A DNA stretch of 64,000 bases from Methylobacterium sp. Leaf125 (GCF_001423085.1 NZ_LMNU01000001.1:613495-677494), one strand, 5' to 3'. Shown: positions 26,126-34,738, numbered from the stretch's first letter. Numbers and translations are program-made. Notes: a model not told the origin generated them from the sequence alone.

Positions 26126-26695
26126 TCAGAGGATTCCCTCGATCAGGCCGAGTTCCTGCGCCTCGCCCGCCTCGATGTACCAGTTCTCGGGCGCCCGCTG
26201 CAGCACCGTGTCCAGGGTCACCTGCGAGCCCCGGATGAGGTTCGCGAAGCCTTCGTTCTGGATCTCGATGGAGCACTCGATCTCGTGCAGCGCCGCCTTC
26301 ACGCTGGCGATGCAGGTCGTGAGCGGTCCGTTGAGCACCACGTGCTTGTCGAGCTTGCGCTCGTGGATCATCAGCCGCGTGCCCCGGGTGAGATAACGGT
26401 TCGACCGGGCGAAGAAGCTCATGAAGGTGGTCCCGGCCGAGTAGATCGCGGCCTTGCCGAGGAAGACGAACCGGCGATCCGTCTGGAGGCCGGTCTTGAA
26501 GCGGATGTCCTCGCCCATCATCCGGGCGACCTCGGGATCGCCGCCGAGCGTCGTCAGCTCGACCACCACGAGGTTCCGGTCGCCGACCGCGTCGAGCTGG
26601 CGGCGAAAATCCCGATACATGTCCTGGTCGACCGTCCCGGACAGGAGGATGGCGGGGGCGTCGAAGGCAGCGGGGGACAAGGGGCTGGTATCCAT
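26126..26695 (-). CDS. Stand-alone ClpP-like serine peptidase (family S14)
   Basis: 189 residues from the ATG at 26695 with an AGGAGG site 5 nt upstream; a longer frame exists but is not needed. ClpP-type features: the nucleophile in AIYSAGTTFMSF (Ser86), His111 in RLMIHER exactly 25 residues later as in ClpP, and a candidate acid Asp162. Missing are the usual ClpP N-terminal processing region and the GQAAS form of the nucleophile motif, so this is a divergent paralogue. No Clp ATPase is nearby. Possible roles: ATPase-independent peptidase or stress-related proteolysis. Confidence 0.78.
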   Translation of the reverse strand: MDTSPLSPAAFDAPAILLSGTVDQDMYRDFRRQLDAVGDRNLVVVELTTLGGDPEVARMMGEDIRFKTGLQTDRRFVFLGKAAIYSAGTTFMSFFARSNRYLTRGTRLMIHERKLDKHVVLNGPLTTCIASVKAALHEIECSIEIQNEGFANLIRGSQVTLDTVLQRAPENWYIEAGEAQELGLIEGIL

Positions 26696-27155
26696 GGGGG
26701 TCCTCCTGTCGGCCGGGACTCGGCCGTCGCAGCGAGAACGCAAGTTCCCGGCCCGGGATCGCTTGCGCCTGCCGTGGACTGAATGGGAGGCGCCTTGCGC
26801 GGAGCGTGCGGGCGGAGCTCCGGCGCTTCCGTTCCCGCCGGGGCATGCCGTGCCGCCCAAGCGAAACCGTCCGATGAGGCTCACGGATGTGGCGTCGGAC
26901 TGTGGCTGGTGCCCGCCTGGGGAGGCGAGGGTGGGCGCGAGCGATCAGCGCCTCGCAGTCAAAGCGGACGAGCGCCTGCCGACGAGTCTCCGCTTCGGTC
27001 GAACCGGGGACACGGAGCAGGAGAATCGAGGACTGCCGCCCCTCATCCGGTCGGAGCGTCCGGACGAGGTTCCTCGGATCCGGGTTGCCCGGAACGGACT
27101 TCGTCGGGCGCCCTCGGCACCGCTGCCTCGGCACCGGTCGACCGGACGCGCGGTC
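26696..27155. other. Intergenic region, no supported gene
   Basis: 460 bp between two minus-strand genes. Frames are long on several strands, as expected at this GC content, but none has a credible start plus protein features. Confidence 0.4.
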
Positions 27156-27476
27156 TCAGTACGGGGTGCCGTAATAGGGCTGCCGGCTCGGGCGGTAGCG
27201 CTCGCGCACCGGCCGATCGTAGCGGCCCTCGTAGGCGCCCAGATACGGATCGAGGGCGGGATCGCGGTAGTTGCCGTTGTTCACGCCGGCCGAGCGGTCG
27301 TTGCCGCTCAGGGCGGCGTAGGGCGACAGGCCATCGCCGCCGCCGCTGCCGCCCCGCGCCAGCGCATGGCCGCCGAGACCCAGGACGAGGGTGCCCGAGA
27401 CGAGGGCGCCCAGAACGAGGGTGGCGGAGAGCGCGGTGCGTCGGTTGGATGTCGATGTCATCGGAGCATTCGCCAT
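27156..27476 (-). CDS. Small exported protein, 106 aa
   Basis: ATG at 27476 with an overlapping AGGAG site. The N-terminus has a signal-like hydrophobic stretch (residues 14-40, ending HALARGG). The mature part is Gly/Ser- then Tyr/Arg/Pro-rich (RDPALDPYLGAYEGRYDRP, ending RQPYYGTPY), resembling small envelope proteins of unknown function. A good EcfG-type promoter match lies at 27499-27522 on the same strand, about 15-20 nt before the ribosome site, so it is a likely general-stress gene. Confidence 0.7.
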   Translation of the reverse strand: MANAPMTSTSNRRTALSATLVLGALVSGTLVLGLGGHALARGGSGGGDGLSPYAALSGNDRSAGVNNGNYRDPALDPYLGAYEGRYDRPVRERYRPSRQPYYGTPY

Positions 27477-27498
27477 GGAGACCTCCTGTCTCGTGGAG

Positions 27499-27522
27499 AA
27501 CGGCCGCGCGGCACGGAAGTTC
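27499..27522 (-). promoter_or_regulatory. Candidate EcfG-type promoter
   Basis: Minus strand reads CGAAC-N16-CGTT (consensus GGAAC-N16/17-CGTT). The implied transcription start, about 27492, precedes the AGGAG site of the 106-aa exported protein gene by about 10 nt. Exact match in eight of nine core positions with correct spacing. Confidence 0.6.
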
Positions 27523-27547
27523 GGGATGGGGCCGCCCGTCCGGAGGA

Positions 27548-27799
27548 TCAGCGCTCGGCTCTCAGGCCCTTGAGGAAGCGGCGTGCGACCTCGCGCACGG
27601 CCTCGTCGTCCCGGGTGTCGTCGTCGGCCTTGTCCCAGAGGTGGTCGACGCTGGCCTCCAGGCTCTTGAGCAGGTCCGGATGCTCCTGGGCCAGGAACCG
27701 GATCGTTCCGAACAGGAGGTGCTCGGTCGCGAGTTCGCGGTGGCGCGCGTCCGCGATCTGGGACTCGGCGGTGGAGGGGGCGGTTGCGTCATGGCTCAT
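27548..27799 (-). CDS. Small helical protein, 83 aa
   Basis: Starts MSHDATAPSTAESQ; acidic and strongly helical (ADARHRELATEHLLFGTIRF, SLEASVDHLWDKADDDTRD, VREVARRFLKGL). Family not recognised. It lies 71 bp upstream of the exported-protein gene on the same strand. A possible EcfG-type site (TGAAC-N16-CGTT, 27808-27832) is so close to the start that a transcript from it would be almost leaderless. Confidence 0.65.
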   Translation of the reverse strand: MSHDATAPSTAESQIADARHRELATEHLLFGTIRFLAQEHPDLLKSLEASVDHLWDKADDDTRDDEAVREVARRFLKGLRAER

Positions 27800-27807
27800 G
27801 CCGACAC

Positions 27808-27832
27808 AACGAACGGCCCCGCCGGCGGTTCA
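27808..27832 (-). promoter_or_regulatory. Weak candidate EcfG-type promoter (nearly leaderless)
   Basis: Minus strand TGAAC-N16-CGTT, nine nt upstream of the 83-aa gene ATG. The sequence match is good, but the position implies an almost leaderless transcript, so it may be a chance match. Confidence 0.3.
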
Positions 27833-27850
27833 GGCGCTCGGACGGTGTTC

Positions 27851-27911
27851 GCAAGGTTTCTCGTCGTCGTGGCAGGTTCTTTTTCGACGTGGCAGGTTTC
27901 TCGTCGACGTG
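27851..27911. repeat. Three tandem ~20-bp repeats
   Basis: Units at 27851-27871, 27872-27891 and 27892-27911, of the form GCAGGTTTCTCGTCGACGTG. The first copy has one extra base and the second a T-rich variant. Confidence 0.7.
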
Positions 27912-28117
27912 GAACACGCGCGTCCGGTTCAGGGATGATCCCGGGTCGAAGATTTCGGCTTCAGGGTCTCGGACCAAAGATTGCGCACCCCGGATCACGG
28001 CCCGGTCACGCACGCCGATGCTTCCGTTTCGCCGCGGGTTCGGCGAGAACCAGGCGGCGCATGGGGGATCGGCCGATTCGACATCCCTCGACCCAGGATC
28101 CTCAGCAGACGCACCGG

Positions 28118-28831
28118 ATGGCACCGATCTCTTCTTCCCGCGCGCACGGATCAGGCCGCGGCCGCATCGACACGGACCTCGCCGCCGGAACCGGTCTCGC
28201 GTTCGTGGCCGGCTTCGTCGACGCGGCCGCCTTCATCGCCCTGACCGGCCTGTTCACCGCCCACGTCACCGGCAACTTCGTGCTGCTGGGAGCCGAACTC
28301 GTCTCGACCTCGACCGGCGTCGTGGCCAAGCTCCTGGCCCTGCCGGCCTTCGTGGGAGCGGTCGCGGCCACCCGCCTGCTCGCCCTGGCCCTGGAGCGCC
28401 GCGGGCTGGCACCCCTGCGCTGGCTGCTGGCCCTCGAGATCGCCCTGCTGGCCACCTTCTGCGTCGCCGGCCTCGCCCTGTCCCCCCTCGGCTCTCCCGA
28501 CGGCGTCGCGGCGGTGACGGTCGGGATGCTGGGCGTCGCGGCGATGGGGGTCCAGAACGCCATCGGGCGCCTCGGCCTCGCGCATCTCGCCGCCACGACG
28601 GTGATGACGGTCAACGTCACCCAGGCGGTGATCGATCTCGTCGACTGGGCGCGGGGCGCGGTGCCGCCGGACGGGGCGGCGCGGGACCGGATGCGCCGGA
28701 TGCTGCCCGCGGTGCTGGCCTTCGCCGTCGGTGCCCTCGCGGGGGCCTTCGGCATCGCCGCACTCTCGTTCGGATGCCTCGTCATCCCGATCGCGGTGCT
28801 CACGGTGCTCGCGTTCCTCCGCGGGGATTGA
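28118..28831 (+). CDS. DUF1275 (YoaK-like) membrane protein
   Basis: 237 residues from the ATG at 28118; the frame is open far upstream but becomes non-protein-like. Six hydrophobic segments. The DUF1275 hallmarks are visible: AGFVDAAAFIALTGLFTAHVTGN near the N-terminus, GVQNAIGRLGLAHLAATTVMTVNVTQ in the middle. Inner-membrane protein of unknown function in bacteria generally. It is convergent with the glycan-related membrane gene. Confidence 0.88.
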   Translation: MAPISSSRAHGSGRGRIDTDLAAGTGLAFVAGFVDAAAFIALTGLFTAHVTGNFVLLGAELVSTSTGVVAKLLALPAFVGAVAATRLLALALERRGLAPLRWLLALEIALLATFCVAGLALSPLGSPDGVAAVTVGMLGVAAMGVQNAIGRLGLAHLAATTVMTVNVTQAVIDLVDWARGAVPPDGAARDRMRRMLPAVLAFAVGALAGAFGIAALSFGCLVIPIAVLTVLAFLRGD

Positions 28832-28852
28832 GGCGCGTCGCGGAACCGGCCC

Positions 28853-30814
28853 TCAGGGGCCGCAGGTGAGCAGCCCGTAGGCGGTCAGGCGCTGCCAGGT
28901 CATGCCCTCGACCGTCGCCATCGGTCTCACGTAGGGGTCTGCGAGCGGAAAGACGCGCGCCCCGTCCGGCGGCGCCTGGCCCTCCCGCAGAGGCACCACG
29001 ATCCAGGCGGGCCCGTCCGGAGCCGCGCAGAGCGTCGCGACCGCACCGGCAGGCAGGTCGTCGGCCCGCGGGGGGACCGGGGGGGCAAACGGCCTGCGCT
29101 GGGCCTCGGTGGCGAGGCCGAGGGCGATCAGCCGGTCGATCCGCTCGGACCACAGCATCGCCAGGGGGCGCGAGAAGACGATGCTGGCCCCCTGCAGGTT
29201 GGTGATCCAGCTCGGCCGACCCAGCGCCAGCCAGGTCTCGGCCCGCCCGTCCAGCCAGAGCACCGCGCCCGGCCGGCGCGCGATGGCCTCGACGAGGCCG
29301 GGCAGCAGGGTGCGGTCCTCGATCCGCCGGAACGCGCGCGAGCGCTCGTCCCAGAGGCCCAGGAGCGTCAGGATCAGCGCCACGGCGAGGACCGGCTTGG
29401 CGATCCGGGACCGCTCGGCGGCGAGCCACGCGAGGCCGGCCCCGAAGGCAAGCGACGGCACGATCGGGAAGCTGCGGATCAGGCTCAGGCCCAGATGGGC
29501 GCCCTCGGGCCGGTTCGCGGCGAGCCAGCCGAGGGCGAGCGCCTCGAGGACGAGGCGGCCGGCGACGAGGAGACCGACCAGGCCGAGCGTCGCGCGCATC
29601 AGGCCGCGCGACGGCGCCAGCCGATCCCGGCGGAGCGCCGCGTGGACGCCGACGGCGAGGAGGCCGGCGGCCGCCGCGATGCGGACGTCCGTGGCGAACA
29701 CCCAGGCGAGCCCCAGGAGGGCGAGGGTGATCCGGTCGCCCGGCGTCCCGCGCGAGAGGAGGGTGGCGCACAGGCCCAGGGCGGCGGCCCCGAGGACGGA
29801 GGTCACCCAGAGGAAGCGCCAGGGCTGGACCTGGATCACCAGGAGCGACGACCATTGCTCCTCGAACACCGCGGTGGCCGCCACCCCGCCGACGCCCGCC
29901 AGGAGCCCGGCCAGGAGGAGCCTGCGCGCCCGGATCGGAACGCGGGTCGCGGCGACGAGGATCGTGGCGGCCTGGACGAGGGGCGGGCCCCAGGCCTGGC
30001 TCGGCCAGAGCGTGGGGAAGAGGTCGGCGCAGCGCTGGCGCAGGATCTCGAGGAAGGCGGGATCGACGGGCTGCAGCAGGCGCGCGAACAGCGGTACGCC
30101 GAGGTGGGCGGCCCCCAGGACCGCGAGGAGGCCGGGAAGCAGGACCAGCAGCCAGCGCCGGTTCTCCGCCACCAGGGCGAGGACGAGCACCGCCAGGCCG
30201 GCCAGGCCCATGATCGGGTGGACGAGGCTTCCCACGACCATGAAGGCCAGGGCCCATGCGCGGCGGCCGGACAGGCTCGCCGCGAGGCCGGCGAGGACCG
30301 CCGCCTCCGCGAGGGTCCGGGGCGTCGCCAGCGCCTCGCCGATGCGGAAGATGCCCGGATAACCGTAGGAGGCGGGCAGGACCGCCATCGCCGCGAGGAC
30401 GACCCAGCGCCGCCGGCCGGCGCCCAGGGCCGCCGCGAGGGCCGCCGCGGCGCAGAACCAGGTGATCAGCCCGACGAGGCTGACGGCCAGGGCGGCCGGA
30501 CCGGGGCCGAGCGTCCCCACCAGCGCCCGCAGAACGACGGGGAACAGGCTGAAGCGCGACTGCCCGTCATGGGTGAACATGAGGTCGCGTCCGACCCCGT
30601 CCGGATCGAGGTCCGCCAGGGCCCGCCCCACGTAGATGCGGGCATCGCCGTCGATCCCCTCGTAGGGATGCAGCAGGAGGGTGAGACCCGCCATCCCGAG
30701 CACCGGCCAGGCCGCGCGGCGCAGGACCGACGCCCAGCGCGGAACCGCGCCGGTCACGGCGACGGATTCCGGGACGGCCACCGGGCCGTCGGAGGTCCCG
30801 GCCGTCGCGCGCAT
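28853..30814 (-). CDS. Large multi-spanning membrane protein, glycosyltransferase-like
   Basis: 653 residues from the ATG at 30814, which lies 2 nt past the stop of the upstream flavoprotein gene. About 11-13 hydrophobic helices, with a periplasmic-type loop near the N-terminus containing YEGIDGDARIYVGRALAD, as in GT-C-like polyprenol-dependent transferases. The C-terminal 150 residues are soluble (AVLWLDGRAETWLALGRPSW). The specific family is not certain. Tight coupling to a UDP-galactopyranose-mutase-like gene suggests a role in making or attaching an envelope sugar. Confidence 0.65.
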   Translation of the reverse strand: MRATAGTSDGPVAVPESVAVTGAVPRWASVLRRAAWPVLGMAGLTLLLHPYEGIDGDARIYVGRALADLDPDGVGRDLMFTHDGQSRFSLFPVVLRALVGTLGPGPAALAVSLVGLITWFCAAAALAAALGAGRRRWVVLAAMAVLPASYGYPGIFRIGEALATPRTLAEAAVLAGLAASLSGRRAWALAFMVVGSLVHPIMGLAGLAVLVLALVAENRRWLLVLLPGLLAVLGAAHLGVPLFARLLQPVDPAFLEILRQRCADLFPTLWPSQAWGPPLVQAATILVAATRVPIRARRLLLAGLLAGVGGVAATAVFEEQWSSLLVIQVQPWRFLWVTSVLGAAALGLCATLLSRGTPGDRITLALLGLAWVFATDVRIAAAAGLLAVGVHAALRRDRLAPSRGLMRATLGLVGLLVAGRLVLEALALGWLAANRPEGAHLGLSLIRSFPIVPSLAFGAGLAWLAAERSRIAKPVLAVALILTLLGLWDERSRAFRRIEDRTLLPGLVEAIARRPGAVLWLDGRAETWLALGRPSWITNLQGASIVFSRPLAMLWSERIDRLIALGLATEAQRRPFAPPVPPRADDLPAGAVATLCAAPDGPAWIVVPLREGQAPPDGARVFPLADPYVRPMATVEGMTWQRLTAYGLLTCGP

Positions 30815-30816
30815 CG

Positions 30817-32319
30817 TCAGGCCGCCCGGCGCGGCACCATGCGCTCGCTCGTCAGGGCGTCCTGTGCGCCCGAGACGCCCGCCTCGGTGTATTCCGCATC
30901 CTCGTTCACGCACCACGGATCGTAGCGGCGCTCTCCGGCGAGGATGTTCTCCACCGTGAGCATCGCGGTCATCATCGCGTGGTCCTGGTTGTTGTACTTG
31001 TGCATGCCGTTGCGCCCGACGAGGTGCAGGCTCGGATAGGCGTGTTCGAGGTCCCGCCGGATGGTGGCGACGTGTGCCTTGTAGTCCTCGTCGTAGACCG
31101 GATAGGCCTTGGGCTGGCGCACGACGCAGGCGTCGACCACGTCCTCGGAGCGGATCAGCCCGATCTGTCCGATCTCGCGCTTGGCGAGGGCGATCAGGTC
31201 GGCATCGGACTGCGCCCAGAGTCCGTCGCCCTCGAAGCAGAAATACTCCAGGCCGAGGCAGGTATGCGCCGCGTCGGGCACCATCTCGGGTGACCACGAG
31301 CGAAAGTTCTGCACGCGCCCGACCTGCACGGAGGGATCGTGGATGTAGATCCAGTTGTCGGGGAAATTCCGGTCCGAGCGCGCGATCAGCGCCACGGTGA
31401 GGAAGTCGCGGTACTGCAGGGCGCGGGCCTGGAAGGTGCTGATCGGTGCCGGCGACAGCGATCCGACGAGTTCGCGCAGCGGCGCGGAGGAGATGACGTT
31501 GCGCGCCGTGAAGGTCTCGCGCGTGCCGTCGGCGGCCTTGGCCGTCACGGTCCAGAGGCCGGTCCGGGCCTCGTAATGCAGGCCGTCCACGCCCCGGTCG
31601 AGGCGCAGCGTTCCACCCTGGGCCACCACCTTCGCGGCGGCCGCCTCCCACATCATGCCCGGCCCCTTGCGGGGATAGCGGAAGGACTCGATCAGCGTCT
31701 TGATCACGGGCTCGCCGGCGCGCGGCGCCTTGCGCAGGCCGAGGGAGCGAACCAGCGCGTCGCGGATCGCGGCCCCGAGATCGAGCCCGTTGATGCGCTG
31801 GGCCGCCCAGTCCGCCGAGATGGCGTCGCAGGACATGCCCCAGACCTTCTCCGTGTAGGTCTTGAAGAAGATCGAGAACAGGCGCTCGCCGAAGCGGTTG
31901 CGGACCCAGTCGTGGAAGCTCTTGGGCTCCGCGATGGGACGGGCGCGCGCGTAGAGGTAGGAGGCGACGCAGGCCGTACTCTCGAGGATGCCGAGGTTGC
32001 GCAGGGCCTCGAAGGCCTTGAGCGGATAGGCGTAGTACTTGCCCTTGTAGAAGATCCGCGACAGGCGCGGCCGCTCGATGAAATCGTCCGGCAGGAGCTC
32101 GTCCCAGAGCTCGACCACGGCCTTCGACTTCGAGAAGAAGCGGTGGCCGCCGATGTCGAACAGGTAGCCGTTATGCGCGACCGTGCGGCTGATGCCGCCG
32201 ACCTGGGCCGGATCCTTCTCCAGGACCGTCACCGAGCGCCCGGCCTTCGACAGCAGATACGCGGCGGTCAGGCCGGCGGGTCCCGCCCCGATCACGAGCG
32301 TTTCCGAGTGGTGGCTCAT
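30817..32319 (-). CDS. FAD/NAD(P)-dependent oxidoreductase, UDP-galactopyranose mutase-like
   Basis: 500 residues. A dinucleotide-binding fold opens the protein (LVIGAGPAGLTAAYLLSKAGRSVTVLE, residues 9-35), followed by GGHRFFSK and a long domain with YTEKVWGM and WAAQRINGLDLG, as in the group of UGM/protoporphyrinogen-oxidase-like flavoproteins linked to glycan genes. The C-terminus has HNGMHKYNNQDHAMMTA-type residues (written GRNGMHKYNNQDHAM here). Likely reaction: flavin-dependent sugar isomerisation or oxidation. It forms a two-gene operon with the membrane protein downstream. Confidence 0.82.
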   Translation of the reverse strand: MSHHSETLVIGAGPAGLTAAYLLSKAGRSVTVLEKDPAQVGGISRTVAHNGYLFDIGGHRFFSKSKAVVELWDELLPDDFIERPRLSRIFYKGKYYAYPLKAFEALRNLGILESTACVASYLYARARPIAEPKSFHDWVRNRFGERLFSIFFKTYTEKVWGMSCDAISADWAAQRINGLDLGAAIRDALVRSLGLRKAPRAGEPVIKTLIESFRYPRKGPGMMWEAAAAKVVAQGGTLRLDRGVDGLHYEARTGLWTVTAKAADGTRETFTARNVISSAPLRELVGSLSPAPISTFQARALQYRDFLTVALIARSDRNFPDNWIYIHDPSVQVGRVQNFRSWSPEMVPDAAHTCLGLEYFCFEGDGLWAQSDADLIALAKREIGQIGLIRSEDVVDACVVRQPKAYPVYDEDYKAHVATIRRDLEHAYPSLHLVGRNGMHKYNNQDHAMMTAMLTVENILAGERRYDPWCVNEDAEYTEAGVSGAQDALTSERMVPRRAA

Positions 32320-32507
32320 CGGGCAGGACCGTCAAGTTAACCGAAGGACGAAACACCCCCGAGGTAGCGCGGGAGTGGTTAAGGAAGCCCTGTCCGCGCC
32401 GGTGGCCGAGGCGTCCCGCCCGCCGGCCCAGGGCCCTCGGGATCCGACGCGCCGTCGCCGTCCCGCAGCGTGCGGCGGCCCTCCCGCCCGTCGACCCGGC
32501 GCCCCAT

Positions 32508-33269
32508 ATGCGGTGGGTCCTCCCGCCGCTCGGAACCGCCTTGCTCAAGATCGCCGCCCTCGCCTTCGTCCTCCTCTACCTCGCGCCCATCGCGATCTCC
32601 GCCGCCCTCTACGCCAGCCAGACCCGCGGGGACTGGCGCTCCGCCGACCGGTCCAGCACCGGCCTCCTGCCGCCGGCCGCGACCCACCCGGGGGCGATCG
32701 TCCGGATCTTCTCGGCCCGGACGGTGAGCTGGCGCGGCATCATCGCCACCCATAGCTGGATCGTGGTCAAGGATGCGGGGGCGTCCGCCTACCAGCGCTT
32801 CGACTACACGGCCTGGGGCCAGCCCATCTGGATCGACCGCTTCGTGCCCGACGGGCGCTGGTTCGGGAGCGTGCCCGACACCATCGTGGCGGCCGACGGT
32901 GCGGCCGCGGAAGCCATGATCCCGCGTATCCGGGAGACGATCCGAACCTACCGCTACGCGCAGCCAGGGGATTACACGGTGTGGCCGGGCCCGAACTCGA
33001 ACACCTTCGTGGCCGCCGTGATGAGCGCGGTGCCGGAGATGGCGGCGAGCCTGCCGGCCACCGCGATCGGCAAGGACTTTCCCTACGATGGCCGCTGGAT
33101 CGGCCTGACCCCATCGCGAACCGGCCTGCGGCTTAACCTCGGCGGCTATGTCGGGCTGACGGTGGGTTGGGTCGAAGGCCTCGAGGTGAACCTGCTCGGT
33201 GCCGTGGCGGGCCTCGATCTGCGGCGTCCGGCTCTCAAGCTCCCCGCCCTCGGGCGCTTGGGGTGGTGA
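32508..33269 (+). CDS. DUF3750 domain protein
   Basis: 253 residues. An N-terminal membrane anchor (about 11-35: LKIAALAFVLLYLAPIAISAAL) is followed by the DUF3750 domain: AIVRIFSARTVSWRGIIATHSWIVVKD, RFDYTAWGQP, and later YTVWPGPNSNTF and DFPYDGRWIGLTPSRTG. His/Asn/Ser residues in the family core hint at hydrolase-like activity, but the function is not established. Periplasmic domain probable. It is divergent from the flavoprotein gene across 188 bp. Confidence 0.82.
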   Translation: MRWVLPPLGTALLKIAALAFVLLYLAPIAISAALYASQTRGDWRSADRSSTGLLPPAATHPGAIVRIFSARTVSWRGIIATHSWIVVKDAGASAYQRFDYTAWGQPIWIDRFVPDGRWFGSVPDTIVAADGAAAEAMIPRIRETIRTYRYAQPGDYTVWPGPNSNTFVAAVMSAVPEMAASLPATAIGKDFPYDGRWIGLTPSRTGLRLNLGGYVGLTVGWVEGLEVNLLGAVAGLDLRRPALKLPALGRLGW

Positions 33270-33296
33270 CGGGCTCGGCCCCCACCGTCCTGCATC

Positions 33297-33320
33297 GAAC
33301 CATCCGCCCGATCGACCGTT
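33297..33320 (+). promoter_or_regulatory. Candidate EcfG-type promoter
   Basis: CGAAC-N16-CGTT (33296-33320). The predicted transcript would start near 33327, just before the AGGAGG ribosome site of the 60-aa gene at 33344. Position and spacing are as expected for a general-stress promoter. Confidence 0.6.
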
Positions 33321-33343
33321 TCCTGGCAGCAGGAGGTGCGCTC

Positions 33344-33526
33344 ATGACCGTCGTGGCTTCGAACAAGATCTGGCTGGAGGGCAGTACCGCGCGGACCGAT
33401 GGGCTACCGGTCTCCGCCAATCCCTATCCGGCCGGATCGCAGGAGAGCGCGGACTGGCTGGAGGGCTACACCACCGTCGAGGCCGAGCAACTCGTCGCCA
33501 GTCCGGATGCCGGGGAGAACCTGTAG
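33344..33526 (+). CDS. Rmf/CrpP-like small protein, 60 aa
   Basis: ATG at 33344 with AGGAGG (33331-33336) seven nt upstream. The pattern ARTDGLPVSANPYPAGS, then DWLEGY, fits ribosome modulation factor/CrpP-family proteins (a Trp-Gly repeat, a central NPY and a second Trp-x-x-Gly). The family core is short, with an extra acidic C-terminal tail. Rmf-like proteins bind ribosomes under starvation or stress. The stress-type promoter upstream agrees with that role. The match is by motif only. Confidence 0.6.
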   Translation: MTVVASNKIWLEGSTARTDGLPVSANPYPAGSQESADWLEGYTTVEAEQLVASPDAGENL

Positions 33527-33551
33527 GCCGGGCTGGGACGGGTGATCCGCG

Positions 33552-33731
33552 CTAGTGCATGCGGCTCGCCTTGACCGTTCCGGTCGTCACCGGCTCCGCC
33601 AGGGCGGCGGCGAAGGGGTTCAGCCCCCGCTGGTCGACCACGCTGGCCGAGTACAACGACAGCGCCGCCAACAAACCAATCCCCAGCGTGGCCTTCAGAA
33701 CCGTCCAGAGGCGGCCGGTAGCGGAGTGCAT
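33552..33731 (-). CDS. Small membrane protein, 59 aa
   Basis: Starts MHSATGRLWTVLKATLGIGL (longer in-frame start at 33785 possible). One membrane segment (residues 11-29), then a short periplasmic tail ending TTGTVKASRMH. Family not recognised. It is convergent with the Rmf-like gene. Confidence 0.5.
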   Translation of the reverse strand: MHSATGRLWTVLKATLGIGLLAALSLYSASVVDQRGLNPFAAALAEPVTTGTVKASRMH

Positions 33732-33813
33732 GGTTTCATCCCTAACGTGGCGTCCAGGCTGCTTCGGCCGGGTTCGTGGCACCATGATGGCCGGCTACGG
33801 GAAAGCGCCGTTC

Positions 33814-33933
33814 CTACGGGGAGACGGTGGCCGAGGACGCAGTCGGTTTCGGGTGTCGCGGATGGCCGTGGTGGCCGTGGGACACCATCCCGATCAGTCC
33901 CAGTACGGCGACGGCGGCGAGGATGCGAGGCAT
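33814..33933 (-). CDS. Possible His-rich small exported peptide, 39 aa
   Basis: MPRILAAVAVLGLIGMVSHG is a short signal-like sequence, followed by a His-rich tail (HHGHPRHPKPTASSATVSP). No convincing ribosome-binding site. It could bind metal if real. Included because the signal plus His pattern is unlikely in a random high-GC frame, but support is weak. Confidence 0.3.
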   Translation of the reverse strand: MPRILAAVAVLGLIGMVSHGHHGHPRHPKPTASSATVSP

Positions 33934-34516
33934 CCCGATCAACGTGCATCGCCGGAACCGGATCCATGGCGGCGCCGCTGGCTGCTCCGGGCACGGTCGC
34001 TCTTGCCAGGCTCGGTCGCTCTCGCGAGCGACGTTCGCGCCTGGGCACGCGTGCACCGACGGCGATCCGGTCCCGTCCCTGCGCCATGCGGCCGGTTCGA
34101 GCCATACGGGGCAAGGACGGGCCGAGTTCAAGACCCGGGAACGGGCCGAACCCTGCGACTCCTTGCTTGGCATCGGCAAGGAACGCCCGTGGCTGCGAGG
34201 CATTCTCTGCTCACATCCAGACAGCCGTGGCATACCAACGGGTTCCCCGAATGCGCAACCATATCACGCCGGACCATTGTGCCCTGCCGGGGCCATCGAT
34301 CGAGGCGGGTCCGGGCTCCAGTGCCGCCCTCCGCACTCAGCGGCTCGAGCGACTTCACGACGAGCGGGGCGGGGATGTGACCGGCCCACCGCCCAGGCCG
34401 CCCGGTGCCGGCGTTTCGCCGACCTCGGACTTCGAAGGCTTCGGCTCGTTCTCCTGAGCCACCCCATCCCAGACCGCGTTCCCGACGTGATCGCTTTCCC
34501 CTGACAGGATTTTCCG
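33934..34516. other. Intergenic region, no supported gene
   Basis: About 580 bp of reduced coding potential before the 73-aa gene. Frames on both strands overlap each other and show no start with good features. Confidence 0.4.
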
Positions 34517-34738
34517 ATGACCACCCTGACCCATCTCGACGCCACGCCGCTCCAGACTACGAACGATGTCCGCAAGGCCGACGCCAATCGGACCGGGCTG
34601 GACAGCACGTCGATGAACCGCGAACACCGTGTCGGAAACACCGTCGACCAGGTGGATCAGGTCAGCAGCGTGACCCTGCTCGGCTTCGCGGTGGCCGGTT
34701 CGATCGTGATGCTCGCCGCCCATTGGCTGGTGGGCTGA
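34517..34738 (+). CDS. Small membrane protein, 73 aa
   Basis: Starts MTTLTHLDATPLQTTNDVRK with a CAGGA site upstream. The first 50 residues are polar (VGNTVDQVDQVSSV), followed by one C-terminal membrane helix (LLGFAVAGSIVMLAAHWLVG), a tail-anchored arrangement. Family not recognised. Confidence 0.6.
   Translation: MTTLTHLDATPLQTTNDVRKADANRTGLDSTSMNREHRVGNTVDQVDQVSSVTLLGFAVAGSIVMLAAHWLVG

Larger units (their letters stand above)
27800..28117. other. Divergent intergenic region with tandem repeats
   Basis: 318 bp between the 83-aa gene and the DUF1275 gene. It contains a 20-bp repeat array (27851-27911) and the weak promoter match at 27808. No gene is supported. Confidence 0.45.

Noticed and set aside
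30815..31651. Upstream extension of the 653-aa membrane protein frame
   Set aside because: It runs through the flavoprotein gene in another frame; the ATG at 30814 right after the flavoprotein stop fits a coupled start.
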